From the NCBI GenBank assembly GCA_049315325.1, contig JBMOKJ010000004.1, forward strand, positions 1 to 64,000: a stretch of 64,000 nt of DNA, given 5' to 3'. Origin of the DNA: CAXXIC01 sp049315325. GTDB taxonomy: Bacteria > Bacteroidota > Bacteroidia > Bacteroidales > UBA7332. The number at the start of each line of letters is the position of its first letter. Positions within the stretch are counted from its first letter, which is position 1. The translations under genes and the position numbers were made by a program. Below the pieces are notes generated by a model. The model was not told the DNA's origin and searched no databases. It saw nothing but the letters and a program-made list of their open reading frames with translations. Positions 1 through 7,383 of this stretch are shown piece by piece.

Positions 1-65
1 AAGATTCCCACCTTTATTGTACTAAATCAATAGAGTTTTCTTGGTCAATCAAGAGGTATAAATCA

Positions 66-110
66 AATAAAGGGTTGAATTCATTCGAATTCAATCCCTT
101 ATGTATGGCA
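66..110 (-). terminator. Putative terminator after aguB
   Basis: An AT-rich hairpin has arms at about 70-82 and 87-100 (GAATTC core with AAGGG/CCCTT ends, one bulged base). It lies just downstream of the aguB stop on the minus strand, followed by a weak T-rich tail. It could end the aguA-aguB transcript. Confidence 0.4.
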
Positions 111-125
111 GAAATAATCTGACTT

Positions 126-1001
126 TTATTTCAAATACCTTTTTGTAATATCTCCAAAAGCATCGATTCGTCTGTCTCGGAAAAATGGCCACATTCGGCG
201 AACGGATTCTGTACGTTTTTTATCTATTTCAACAAAAAGTATCTCTTCCTTATCATTTGTTGCCTGTACAAGATATTCTCCTTGAGGCCCAACTGCAAAA
301 CTATTTCCCCAAAACTGAATGCCATTTGTCTGTCCTGAAGGATCTGATTCGTGTCCCGTTCTGTTACAGGATATTACGGGCAGGCCGTTTGCAACTGCAT
401 GTGCACGTTGAGAGATAATCCATGCGTTGAGTTGTTTCTCTTTTTCTTCAGGAGAGTCTGTCGATTCCCAGCCAATTGCAGTTGGGTATATCAAAACCTC
501 TGCACCCGCAAGTGCCATTAATCTAGCAGCTTCTGGATACCATTGATCCCAGCAGACTAAGACTCCTAATTTACCGACTGATGTTTGAATGGGTGTAAAT
601 CCTAAATCGCCGGGTGTAAAGTAAAACTTTTCGTAATAAGCAGGATCGTCTGGAATGTGCATTTTGCGGTATTTCCCCGCAATTGAACCATCTTTTTCAA
701 TGACTACAGCCGTATTGTGATATAATCCAGGTGCACGTTTCTCGAATAATGACAATACTAATACCAATTGAAATTCTGCTGCAAGTTTTCCAAACTCTTC
801 GGTAGAAGGTCCGGGAATAGTTTCTGCTTGATCAAATATCGATGGATCTTCAGTTTGACAAAAATAGAGTCCGTTATGAAGTTCTTGCAAAACGACCAAG
901 TCACACCCTTTTGAAGCACAAATTCTAATATTATCGGTCAGTTTTTCAATATTAGAGCGGATGTCGGCACTGTTTGCTTGCTGAATGATTCCTACCTTCA
1001 T
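126..1001 (-). CDS. aguB: N-carbamoylputrescine amidase
   Basis: A 291-residue carbon-nitrogen hydrolase (nitrilase superfamily). It should hydrolyse N-carbamoylputrescine to putrescine, CO2 and ammonia in the cytoplasm, the last step of the agmatine route to putrescine. The family triad is visible: Glu40 in VVLQELHNG, Lys113 in KYRKMHIPDD and Cys150 in VLVCWDQWYPEAA. The length is normal for AguB and there is no signal peptide. It lies 13 bases downstream of aguA on the same strand, so the two form an operon and the substrate assignment rests partly on this neighbour. Another nitrilase-family substrate is possible but unlikely. Confidence 0.93.
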   Translation of the reverse strand: MKVGIIQQANSADIRSNIEKLTDNIRICASKGCDLVVLQELHNGLYFCQTEDPSIFDQAETIPGPSTEEFGKLAAEFQLVLVLSLFEKRAPGLYHNTAVVIEKDGSIAGKYRKMHIPDDPAYYEKFYFTPGDLGFTPIQTSVGKLGVLVCWDQWYPEAARLMALAGAEVLIYPTAIGWESTDSPEEKEKQLNAWIISQRAHAVANGLPVISCNRTGHESDPSGQTNGIQFWGNSFAVGPQGEYLVQATNDKEEILFVEIDKKRTESVRRMWPFFRDRRIDAFGDITKRYLK

Positions 1002-1014
1002 ATTCTTTAAATAT

Positions 1015-2052
1015 TTAATTTACAAAGCCTGCTGGATATTGCATCGTAACACAATGCAGTGAGCCGTGTTGTTTAATTAAAGGGATACAATTAATTCCAA
1101 TTATTTCCCTGTCAGGGAAAGCTTTCTGAATTTGCTGTATTGCCTCTGAATCTTTATCAGAGTTGTATGTTGGCACCAGAACTGCATCGTTAATAATCAG
1201 GAAATTCGCATAGGTTGCTGGCAATCGTTCACTTTCAAAGAAAACTTTGTCAGCCATTGGCAATTCAATCAAACAGTATGGCTTACCGCTAAGTGTTTTG
1301 AATTGAAGCAATTGATTCTCCATTTTTTTTAATTCAGAGTAATGCTCGTCCTCTGTATTGTTACATTTGACGTAAGCGATAGTATCTTCATTACAAAGAC
1401 GAGCCAAAGTGTCCACATGGCTATCTGTATCATCCCCCGATAGGTATCCGTGGTCGAGCCAAAGCACTTGTTTCAACCCAAAAAGCTGCTTTAGTTTTTC
1501 ATCAACTTCTGATTTAGTTAAGTTGTTTCTGTTGTCCGAAAGTAAACATTCGCTTGTGGTCAGAAGTGTTCCTTTACCATCATTTTCTACACTACCACCT
1601 TCTAGCACAAACTTTTGCTGGTTTGAGTATGATATTTCAGCATTAAATGCATGCTGAGAGAAAAGATTCTTTGTAATTTGATTGTCGAAATTTGCTGCAA
1701 ATTTCATCCCCCAACCGTTGAAGGCAAAATCGTAGATATAAGGTTTGTTATCGATAAATACTGAAATCCCACCATGATCTCTTGCCCAAGTATCGTTCGT
1801 AGGCACTGTGTAGAATCGGATGTTGTGATGAAAATCGCTATTAATTAATGGTTTTATTCCGTCGCAATCAGGACTAACAATGATTAATTTTTGACGTTTT
1901 GCTATTTCGGTAGCTATCGCGACAAAACATTCGTTTACCTCATCGAGCATATCATACCAGTCTGTATCGCGATGTGGCCACGTAAGTTGTACGGCACTTT
2001 GGGGATGCCATTCTGATGGGAATAGGATGTTATTTTTTGTCGTCAAAACCAA
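1015..2052 (-). CDS. aguA: Agmatine deiminase
   Basis: A 345-residue member of the peptidyl-arginine-deiminase-like/agmatine deiminase family. It converts agmatine to N-carbamoylputrescine and ammonia. Visible family features are W-(A/T)-RDHGGISV near residue 90, the FVLEGGSVENDG loop, the HVDTLARL motif and the C-terminal catalytic Cys334 in GSLHCVTMQYP. The product is the substrate of the next gene, aguB. A TATTTTTG -7-like box lies on the minus strand at 2067-2074, just upstream of the start. Confidence 0.93.
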   Translation of the reverse strand: MVLTTKNNILFPSEWHPQSAVQLTWPHRDTDWYDMLDEVNECFVAIATEIAKRQKLIIVSPDCDGIKPLINSDFHHNIRFYTVPTNDTWARDHGGISVFIDNKPYIYDFAFNGWGMKFAANFDNQITKNLFSQHAFNAEISYSNQQKFVLEGGSVENDGKGTLLTTSECLLSDNRNNLTKSEVDEKLKQLFGLKQVLWLDHGYLSGDDTDSHVDTLARLCNEDTIAYVKCNNTEDEHYSELKKMENQLLQFKTLSGKPYCLIELPMADKVFFESERLPATYANFLIINDAVLVPTYNSDKDSEAIQQIQKAFPDREIIGINCIPLIKQHGSLHCVTMQYPAGFVN

Positions 2053-2066
2053 ATCTTTAAGGAGTG

Positions 2067-2074
2067 CAAAAATA
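2067..2074 (-). promoter_or_regulatory. -7 box of aguAB promoter
   Basis: TATTTTTG on the minus strand fits the Bacteroidetes -7 consensus TAnnTTTG. It lies 15 bases upstream of the aguA start. No clear TTTG -33 box is seen at the usual 19-21 base spacing, so this is tentative. Confidence 0.35.
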
Positions 2075-2101
2075 CAATTTTTTGTTGATATAATTGTAAA
2101 C

Positions 2102-2135
2102 AGAAAAGCCTCCGCGATAAATTCACGAAGGCTTC
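2102..2135 (-). terminator. Terminator after the nitronate monooxygenase-like gene
   Basis: The hairpin has AAGCCT and AGGCTT ends at about 2106-2113 and 2125-2133. On the minus strand it is followed by a short T run. It lies about 20 bases past the stop of the flavoprotein gene and separates it from aguA. Confidence 0.5.
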
Positions 2136-2154
2136 TATTTCGGTTCTGATAAGT

Positions 2155-3249
2155 TTAAGCTTTAATTTTGGCTAAAGCACTTTTTTTTGCAATTTCAAAA
2201 TGCTCTTTCACATCCTGAATTACTTCTTTTACTGAATAAAGTCGCGTAGCTTTGTAAGCATTGCTGCCCGCAAAAGCGTAACCTTTGTCTAGATTACCCT
2301 TGTAGGCATTGAAAAGGGCAAGCATGATACAGTATGGTACTTTCTGGTAGTCGCAAGTATGTAAACAATCGTATGGACATGATTTAGGACGGGTTAAACC
2401 CATCTTTACTTTCTCCAAGAATTCGTTTTTCATCGCACGGCCAGGCATTCCTACAGGGCTTGCGATGATTTCAACATCATCTTCGGTAGCTTTGATGTAC
2501 ATCTGTTTGAATTTATCATCAGCATCACATTCATGGGTAGTTACAAAACGGCTTGCCATTTGCACACCTTTTGCCCCTAATTGCATAATGTTGTAAACCT
2601 CTTCTCCTGTGTAGATACCACCTGCCGCAATAACGGGGATTTCTTGACCGTATTTTTCTTCGTACTCAGCTACTACTGTTACAACTTCTGGGACGATTTT
2701 TTCAATAGAAAAACCCTCGTCGCTAATTTGATTAACTTTAAATCCAAGGTGACCGCCAGCTTTAGGACCTTCTACTACAATCATATCTGGTAGATAGTTG
2801 TAAAGCGTTTTCCATTTCTCGCAAATAACGCGAGCTGCACGTGCCGACGAAACGATTGGAACTAACTTTGTGGTGCAATCTGGAGTGCGGTATTTTGGTA
2901 AATCTAATGGCAAACCAGCACCTGCAAAAATTACATCAGCTTTTTCCGCAATCGATGTTTTAACCATATCACCAAAGTTGGTGAGAGCCATCATAATATT
3001 GATACCGATAATGCCTGATGTTTTTTCTCTAGCTTTTCTTATCTCTTCTTTGAGACCTGCAATACAGGCTTCCATATAGTCTTTTGCGCTGTCCCGATAA
3101 ATCAACCCCAATCCGGCACAAGATATCACGCCGACTCCTCCTTCGTTAGCGACCGCTGAAGCTAAGCCTGATAAAGAGATTCCTACACCCATACCGCCTT
3201 GAATTATTGGCAACTGAGCTGTAAGATTTCCGATTTTTAACGTATTCAT
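2155..3249 (-). CDS. Nitronate monooxygenase-family flavoprotein
   Basis: A 364-residue FMN-dependent TIM-barrel protein of the NPD/2-nitropropane dioxygenase family. The start IIQGGMGVGISLSGLASAVANEGGVGVIS is typical, with the phosphate-binding GGH motif in GPKAGGHLG and the AAGGIYTG and GAKGVQMASRFV stretches. The family includes nitronate monooxygenases and FabK-like enoyl reductases; substrate cannot be told from sequence. A C-terminal Cys-rich segment (CPYDCLHTCDYQKVPYC) is found in the longer anaerobe-type members and might hold a metal or cluster; that is inference. It is transcribed alone, away from the nikR-like gene. Confidence 0.8.
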   Translation of the reverse strand: MNTLKIGNLTAQLPIIQGGMGVGISLSGLASAVANEGGVGVISCAGLGLIYRDSAKDYMEACIAGLKEEIRKAREKTSGIIGINIMMALTNFGDMVKTSIAEKADVIFAGAGLPLDLPKYRTPDCTTKLVPIVSSARAARVICEKWKTLYNYLPDMIVVEGPKAGGHLGFKVNQISDEGFSIEKIVPEVVTVVAEYEEKYGQEIPVIAAGGIYTGEEVYNIMQLGAKGVQMASRFVTTHECDADDKFKQMYIKATEDDVEIIASPVGMPGRAMKNEFLEKVKMGLTRPKSCPYDCLHTCDYQKVPYCIMLALFNAYKGNLDKGYAFAGSNAYKATRLYSVKEVIQDVKEHFEIAKKSALAKIKA

Positions 3250-3381
3250 AGTGTAAGTTTATGTAAAACAGGGCGAAGTTACGCATAATATATCTAATTA
3301 ACTTCTAAATTCAGCATCCGTTATCAGTTTTTAGAGTATTTTTCCGATTTACATATAAATTCGTTAAACCAAAACTGTTCA

Positions 3382-3421
3382 AAATATAGAATAATTAGGC
3401 TATATTTGTAGCACTATATTT
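3382..3421 (+). promoter_or_regulatory. Promoter and candidate operator of the nickel/lar operon
   Basis: A perfect inverted repeat AAATATAG (3382-3389), 10-base spacer, CTATATTT (3400-3407), is followed by a further direct copy CTATATTT (3414-3421). The second arm overlaps a TATATTTG -7 box (3401-3408). The sites sit 16-55 bases upstream of the NikR-like gene, so binding there would block transcription. NikR proteins are ribbon-helix-helix dimers of dimers that bind inverted repeats, so autoregulation is a reasonable inference. Confidence 0.45.
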
Positions 3422-3436
3422 AGAATTCGTAACACG

Positions 3437-3838
3437 ATGGCTGTAACCCGTTTTGGTGTATCACTCGAGAATGATCTTTTGGAAGCATTGGATGAGTATG
3501 TTTATCTGAATAAATTTCCAAATCGCTCACAGGCTATTCGGCATTTAGTTCAGAAGAATATCGTTGAAAGCAAATGGCAGTGCGATAATATTGTCGCTGG
3601 AGCTATTGTGTTGATTTACAGTAAAGAGAAGATAGAAATTCAACAGAAATTAGCTGAAATTTGCGCTAAAAATAGCGATATCGTATTGTGCGTACAGCAA
3701 TTTTATTTGCCAAACGAAAAATGCATGGAGGTCGTTTCTGCATTAGGTAAAGCACATAGATTGACCAACCTGTCTGATTTGTTGATTGTGGTGAAAGGGG
3801 TTGAGCACGGAAAATTATTAATGAGTAAAGCCGACTAG
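3437..3838 (+). CDS. NikR-like ribbon-helix-helix regulator with degenerate nickel site
   Basis: A 133-residue protein, the same length as E. coli NikR. Residues 1-45 form the ribbon-helix-helix DNA-binding domain (VTRFGVSLENDLLEALDEY, NRSQAIRHLV); residues 55-130 form the ACT-like NikR C-domain ending GVEHGKLLM. Aligned by hand to E. coli NikR, the high-affinity nickel ligands His76, His87, His89 and Cys95 correspond to Ala77, Gln88, Tyr90 and Cys96: only the cysteine remains. Extra cysteines occur at 49, 76 and 85. It probably controls its own operon, but whether it senses nickel is doubtful. Its stop codon abuts the start of the transporter gene. Confidence 0.85.
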   Translation: MAVTRFGVSLENDLLEALDEYVYLNKFPNRSQAIRHLVQKNIVESKWQCDNIVAGAIVLIYSKEKIEIQQKLAEICAKNSDIVLCVQQFYLPNEKCMEVVSALGKAHRLTNLSDLLIVVKGVEHGKLLMSKAD

Positions 3839-4576
3839 ATGAATACACAATTGATTATTTTAGGTTTAACTGCTGCATCGCTTGGGTTTTTTCATACGTT
3901 GTTTGGGCCAGATCATTATTTGCCATTTGTTGTTCTTTCAAAAGCCCGTAAATGGAGCCGTGCCAAAACATTATGGATTACAGCTTTATGTGGCATTGGT
4001 CATGTGGGAAGTTCTGTATTGATAGGTTTTGTAGGGATAGCTATTGGTGTAGAATTGTCGAAACTGGAATATTTTGAATCGTTCAGAGGGCATATCGCTG
4101 GTTGGCTGCTCATTGGCTTCGGGTTACTATACGCACTTTGGGGATTAAAAAAAGCGTTTAAGAATAAGCCCCATACTCACTCACATTTTCATTTCGATGG
4201 GCGAACACACACCCACGTTCATACTCATTTTGAAGAACATACGCATTTCCATTCATCTGTAAACGAAGAATATGGGGGTAAAATCAAATATAAAACGCTG
4301 ACACCGTGGCTACTCTTTGTCATTTTCGTTTTCGGGCCTTGTGAACCGCTTATCCCTTTGTTGATGTTTCCTGCATTGCAGCATAGTCCGCTGGGTGTTA
4401 TTAGTGTGACTTTTGTTTTCAGTATTGTGACTATATCTACAATGTTGGCTGTAGTTTTAGCTATGACTAGAGGCTTAGAGTTTATAAAGATGGAAAAATT
4501 TGAACGCTACACTCATGCCCTTGCAGGAGGCGCAATTTTCTTTAGTGGTTTAGCAATTCAATTTTGGGGTTTGTAA
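3839..4576 (+). CDS. Nickel/cobalt transporter with His-rich loop
   Basis: A 245-residue inner-membrane protein with about six hydrophobic segments. The first helix holds HTLFGPDHYLPF (His19, G-P-D-H at 23-26), which resembles the HX4DH signature of NiCoT/RcnA/UreH-type nickel and cobalt transporters. A cytoplasmic or periplasmic loop at residues 111-138 contains about 12 histidines. It starts directly after the regulator stop and is followed 20 bases later by larE, so import of Ni(II) for the NPN cofactor is the natural role. Efflux, as for RcnA, cannot be excluded by sequence, but context favours uptake. Confidence 0.82.
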   Translation: MNTQLIILGLTAASLGFFHTLFGPDHYLPFVVLSKARKWSRAKTLWITALCGIGHVGSSVLIGFVGIAIGVELSKLEYFESFRGHIAGWLLIGFGLLYALWGLKKAFKNKPHTHSHFHFDGRTHTHVHTHFEEHTHFHSSVNEEYGGKIKYKTLTPWLLFVIFVFGPCEPLIPLLMFPALQHSPLGVISVTFVFSIVTISTMLAVVLAMTRGLEFIKMEKFERYTHALAGGAIFFSGLAIQFWGL

Positions 4577-4596
4577 ATAAATATAAGAGAATCGAA

Positions 4597-5406
4597 ATGG
4601 AATTAAAGGAAAAATATGAAAAGTTGAAGTCTGTCATTCAGTCGTATGGAAGAGTCGCTGTGGCATATTCTGGCGGTGTAGATAGTACGTTGTTGGCAAA
4701 AGTAAGTTACGATGTTTTGGGTGCAAATGCTGTTGCTATTACGTTGGTATCGCCGATGAATGCTAAATCAGAGATGAAAGATGCCGATGATTTCGCTAAG
4801 GAGATTGGTATTAATCATTATCGGATTTTGGATAAAGATGTTGAGCCAGAAGTACTTGCCAATCCTGTGAATCGATGCTATTTCTGCAAGAAAATCGAAT
4901 TCACTAAAATTCTTGAAAAAGCGAATGAGTGTGGAATAAAGACGGTGTTTGATGGTTCGAACATAGATGATTTGTCTGATTATCGTCCTGGACTGCAAGC
5001 TTTATCGGAGCTAAAAGTGGTAAGCCCACTCAGAGAAGCGCAGCTTACGAAAAACGATATTCGTCAGTTGTCCAAGCAGCTTGGATTACGCAGTTGGGAA
5101 AAACCCGCTTTGGCTTGCTTGGGTTCTCGTGTGCCTTATGGTGAGAAAATCACACTGGAAAAACTGTCGAAAATTGATCGTGCTGAAGATTACTTACGTT
5201 CGATTGGTCTTGTGCAATTTCGAGTGCGCTCACACGACGATATGGCTCGTATAGAGTTAGCTCCTGATGAACGAAGCAAGCTGTTTAATGCAGATTTGTT
5301 AGACAAAATTTCGGCTACAATTAAATCGTATGGTTACGTGTATGTCTGTTTCGAATTGGAAGGCTATAAAACAGGAAGTTTAAACCGAAAACTGGATTTG
5401 CAATGA
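4597..5406 (+). CDS. larE: LarE, sulfur-inserting enzyme of NPN cofactor synthesis
   Basis: A 269-residue PP-loop ATP pyrophosphatase. LarE adenylates the pyridinium-3,5-dicarboxylate mononucleotide and replaces carboxylate oxygens with sulfur. The PP-loop SGGVDS is at 25-30. Cys174 (ACLGSRVPYG) matches the conserved sulfur-donor cysteine position of Lactiplantibacillus LarE, and an additional CxxC (Cys94, Cys97 in RCYFCKK) is present. Three such cysteines are known from LarE proteins that carry a [4Fe-4S] cluster instead of sacrificing a cysteine. ATG at 4597 is preferred to the upstream TTG at 4564, which lies inside the transporter gene. The 3' end overlaps larB by four bases. Confidence 0.92.
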   Translation: MELKEKYEKLKSVIQSYGRVAVAYSGGVDSTLLAKVSYDVLGANAVAITLVSPMNAKSEMKDADDFAKEIGINHYRILDKDVEPEVLANPVNRCYFCKKIEFTKILEKANECGIKTVFDGSNIDDLSDYRPGLQALSELKVVSPLREAQLTKNDIRQLSKQLGLRSWEKPALACLGSRVPYGEKITLEKLSKIDRAEDYLRSIGLVQFRVRSHDDMARIELAPDERSKLFNADLLDKISATIKSYGYVYVCFELEGYKTGSLNRKLDLQ

Positions 5407-6167
5407 CAGAGCGCGCGTTAGAAGAGCTTTTGCTGAGTGTGAAAGATGGAAATCTGGCGGTGTCAGATGCCATTAGCCAATTAAAGCAACTTTCTTTCGA
5501 AGATTTGGGATTCGCTAAGATTGATTACCATCGTGAACTGCGAACTGGATTTCCTGAGGTGATTTTTTGCCCTGGAAAGTCGAACGAGCAAATTGTGGGT
5601 ATTGTGGAGCACATGCTTCAGAAGAATAACAATATTTTAGCCAGTCGAGCAAGCGAATCGGTCTATGAATCGGTAAAACACCTTTCAGACAATGTCGAAT
5701 ATTATAAAGAAGCACGCACCATTTTTATTCAGAAAAAGGAAATAAAAGCTAGTAAATTTATGGTTTTGGTGGTTACAGGCGGAACCTCTGATATTCCAGT
5801 TGCTGAAGAAGCAGTGGTGACAGCCGAAAAACTTGGTTGTACCGTTGAACGACTTTATGACGTGGGTGTGGCTGGTGTTCATCGACTGTTGAGTAATCAG
5901 CATCGCCTTGATTCGGCACAAGTGATCATTGCCGTTGCCGGAATGGAGGGAGCCTTGGCTAGTGTGGTTGGTGGATTGACCGATAAACCTGTAATTGCAG
6001 TGCCTACGAGCATTGGTTATGGAGCAAATTTTGGAGGATTGGCAGCCTTGTTAGCCATGCTAAACAGTTGCGCGAGTGGCATCAGTGTGGTTAATATCGA
6101 TAATGGCTTTGGTGCCGGTTTTATGGCTGCAACCATCATCAGACAAATAGAAAATTATTCGAAATAG
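5403..6167 (+). CDS. larB: LarB, NaAD carboxylase/hydrolase of NPN synthesis
   Basis: A 254-residue protein with the PurE-like C-terminal domain (VVTGGTSDIPVAEEA at 124-137, GVAGVHRLL, AGMEGALASVVGGL, PTSIGYGA). LarB carboxylates nicotinic acid adenine dinucleotide at C5 and cleaves it, giving the pyridinium dicarboxylate mononucleotide used by LarE. Cys223 in LNSCASGISVVNIDNGFGAG corresponds to the cysteine that attacks the pyridinium ring in characterised LarB. Start and stop overlap with larE (ATGA), a sign of coupled translation. Confidence 0.94.
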   Translation: MTERALEELLLSVKDGNLAVSDAISQLKQLSFEDLGFAKIDYHRELRTGFPEVIFCPGKSNEQIVGIVEHMLQKNNNILASRASESVYESVKHLSDNVEYYKEARTIFIQKKEIKASKFMVLVVTGGTSDIPVAEEAVVTAEKLGCTVERLYDVGVAGVHRLLSNQHRLDSAQVIIAVAGMEGALASVVGGLTDKPVIAVPTSIGYGANFGGLAALLAMLNSCASGISVVNIDNGFGAGFMAATIIRQIENYSK

Positions 6168-6169
6168 TT

Positions 6170-7375
6170 ATGGAAAAGCGAATTCTTTACTTCGATTGTT
6201 TCTCAGGCATCAGTGGCGATATGGCCATTGGCGCAATGCTTGATTTAGGAATAGATGAACAGGTGTTTCGTGCGCAAATGGAAAAGATTCATCTGAATGA
6301 GTTTGAGCTTGAAATAAAAAAAGGTCAAAAACTCGGCATCACTGGAACTGATTTCTCAGTGATTTTGCAAGAGCATGATCACCACCATCACGATCATCAC
6401 GATCACCACCACCATTCTCGTAATTTGTCTGCAATCAATCATATAATTGATAGTAGCGAATTAAGCGAAAAGGTGAAGCAGATGAGCAAAACAATCTTCC
6501 TACTTGTAGCCGAGGCGGAGGCGAAGATACATGGCAAGACGATTGACGAAGTTCACTTTCACGAAGTAGGAGCTGTAGACTCAATTGTTGATATTATTGG
6601 TGCTGCTGTTTGTATTGAACTACTGAATGTAGATGAAATAAGAAGTTCGCCTTTGAATCTCGGCGGTGGGTTTGTAAAGTGTGCTCACGGCGTATTTCCT
6701 GTTCCTGCTCCAGCTACAATGGAGATTTTGAAAAATGTGCCTGTCTATAGCAAAAATGCGATGAAGGAGCTGACAACACCAACTGGGGCCGCTATCTTGA
6801 AGGCTGTTTGTGCGGAATTTGGCGAGCTTCCAGCATTTATCGTCGAAAAGATTGGTTATGGATTAGGCAAACGCAATCTCGAAACGCCAAACGTGCTGCG
6901 TGTGATGATCGCTCGCGAACAACGCAGCGAAAACTTCGTAATGTTGGAGACTAATATCGACAACATGAATCCAGAGATCTACACGCATCTGTTTTCTAAA
7001 ATACTAGAATCCGGCGCTTTGGATGTCTTTGTGACGCCAATAATTATGAAGAAAAACCGTCCTGCCAATAAGCTCAGCGTGTTGTGCAAGGCCGAATCTG
7101 TAGCTGCTGTCGAGACTATTATTTTCGAAGAAACTACAACACTAGGCATTCGGAAATACACTGTTGAACGAGAAGAATTGAATCGAACGTTTGAAAAAGT
7201 GCAAACAAAATACGGCGAAATAACAGTAAAATTAGCGTATAGACATGGTGAGTTGCTGAAATATGCGCCCGAATTCGAAGAGTGTCGGTTGATTGCTGTG
7301 GAGAAAGGACTTCCTGTTTCGACAATTTACAACGAAGTGATGAGTAAAGCTGCAAATCAGTTTAACAGAACATAA
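6170..7375 (+). CDS. larC: LarC, nickel insertion enzyme of NPN cofactor synthesis
   Basis: A 401-residue LarC (DUF111) protein. It uses CTP to insert Ni into the dithiolated pyridinium mononucleotide, finishing the nickel-pincer cofactor. The N-terminal YFDCFSGISGDMAIGAMLDLG, the His-rich stretch at 69-82 (11 His with Asp) and VHFHEVGAVDSIVDIIG are all typical. In Lactiplantibacillus larC is two reading frames joined by programmed frameshift; here it is one uninterrupted frame. It starts two bases after larB and ends the operon; the next gene is convergent with eight bases between. Confidence 0.94.
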   Translation: MEKRILYFDCFSGISGDMAIGAMLDLGIDEQVFRAQMEKIHLNEFELEIKKGQKLGITGTDFSVILQEHDHHHHDHHDHHHHSRNLSAINHIIDSSELSEKVKQMSKTIFLLVAEAEAKIHGKTIDEVHFHEVGAVDSIVDIIGAAVCIELLNVDEIRSSPLNLGGGFVKCAHGVFPVPAPATMEILKNVPVYSKNAMKELTTPTGAAILKAVCAEFGELPAFIVEKIGYGLGKRNLETPNVLRVMIAREQRSENFVMLETNIDNMNPEIYTHLFSKILESGALDVFVTPIIMKKNRPANKLSVLCKAESVAAVETIIFEETTTLGIRKYTVEREELNRTFEKVQTKYGEITVKLAYRHGELLKYAPEFEECRLIAVEKGLPVSTIYNEVMSKAANQFNRT

Positions 7376-7383
7376 ATGTATGA

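Noticed and set aside
4564..4596. Upstream TTG start for larE
   Set aside because: It lies within the transporter coding region; the added residues MGFVNKYKRIE have no family match, and the ATG at 4597 gives the normal N-terminus.
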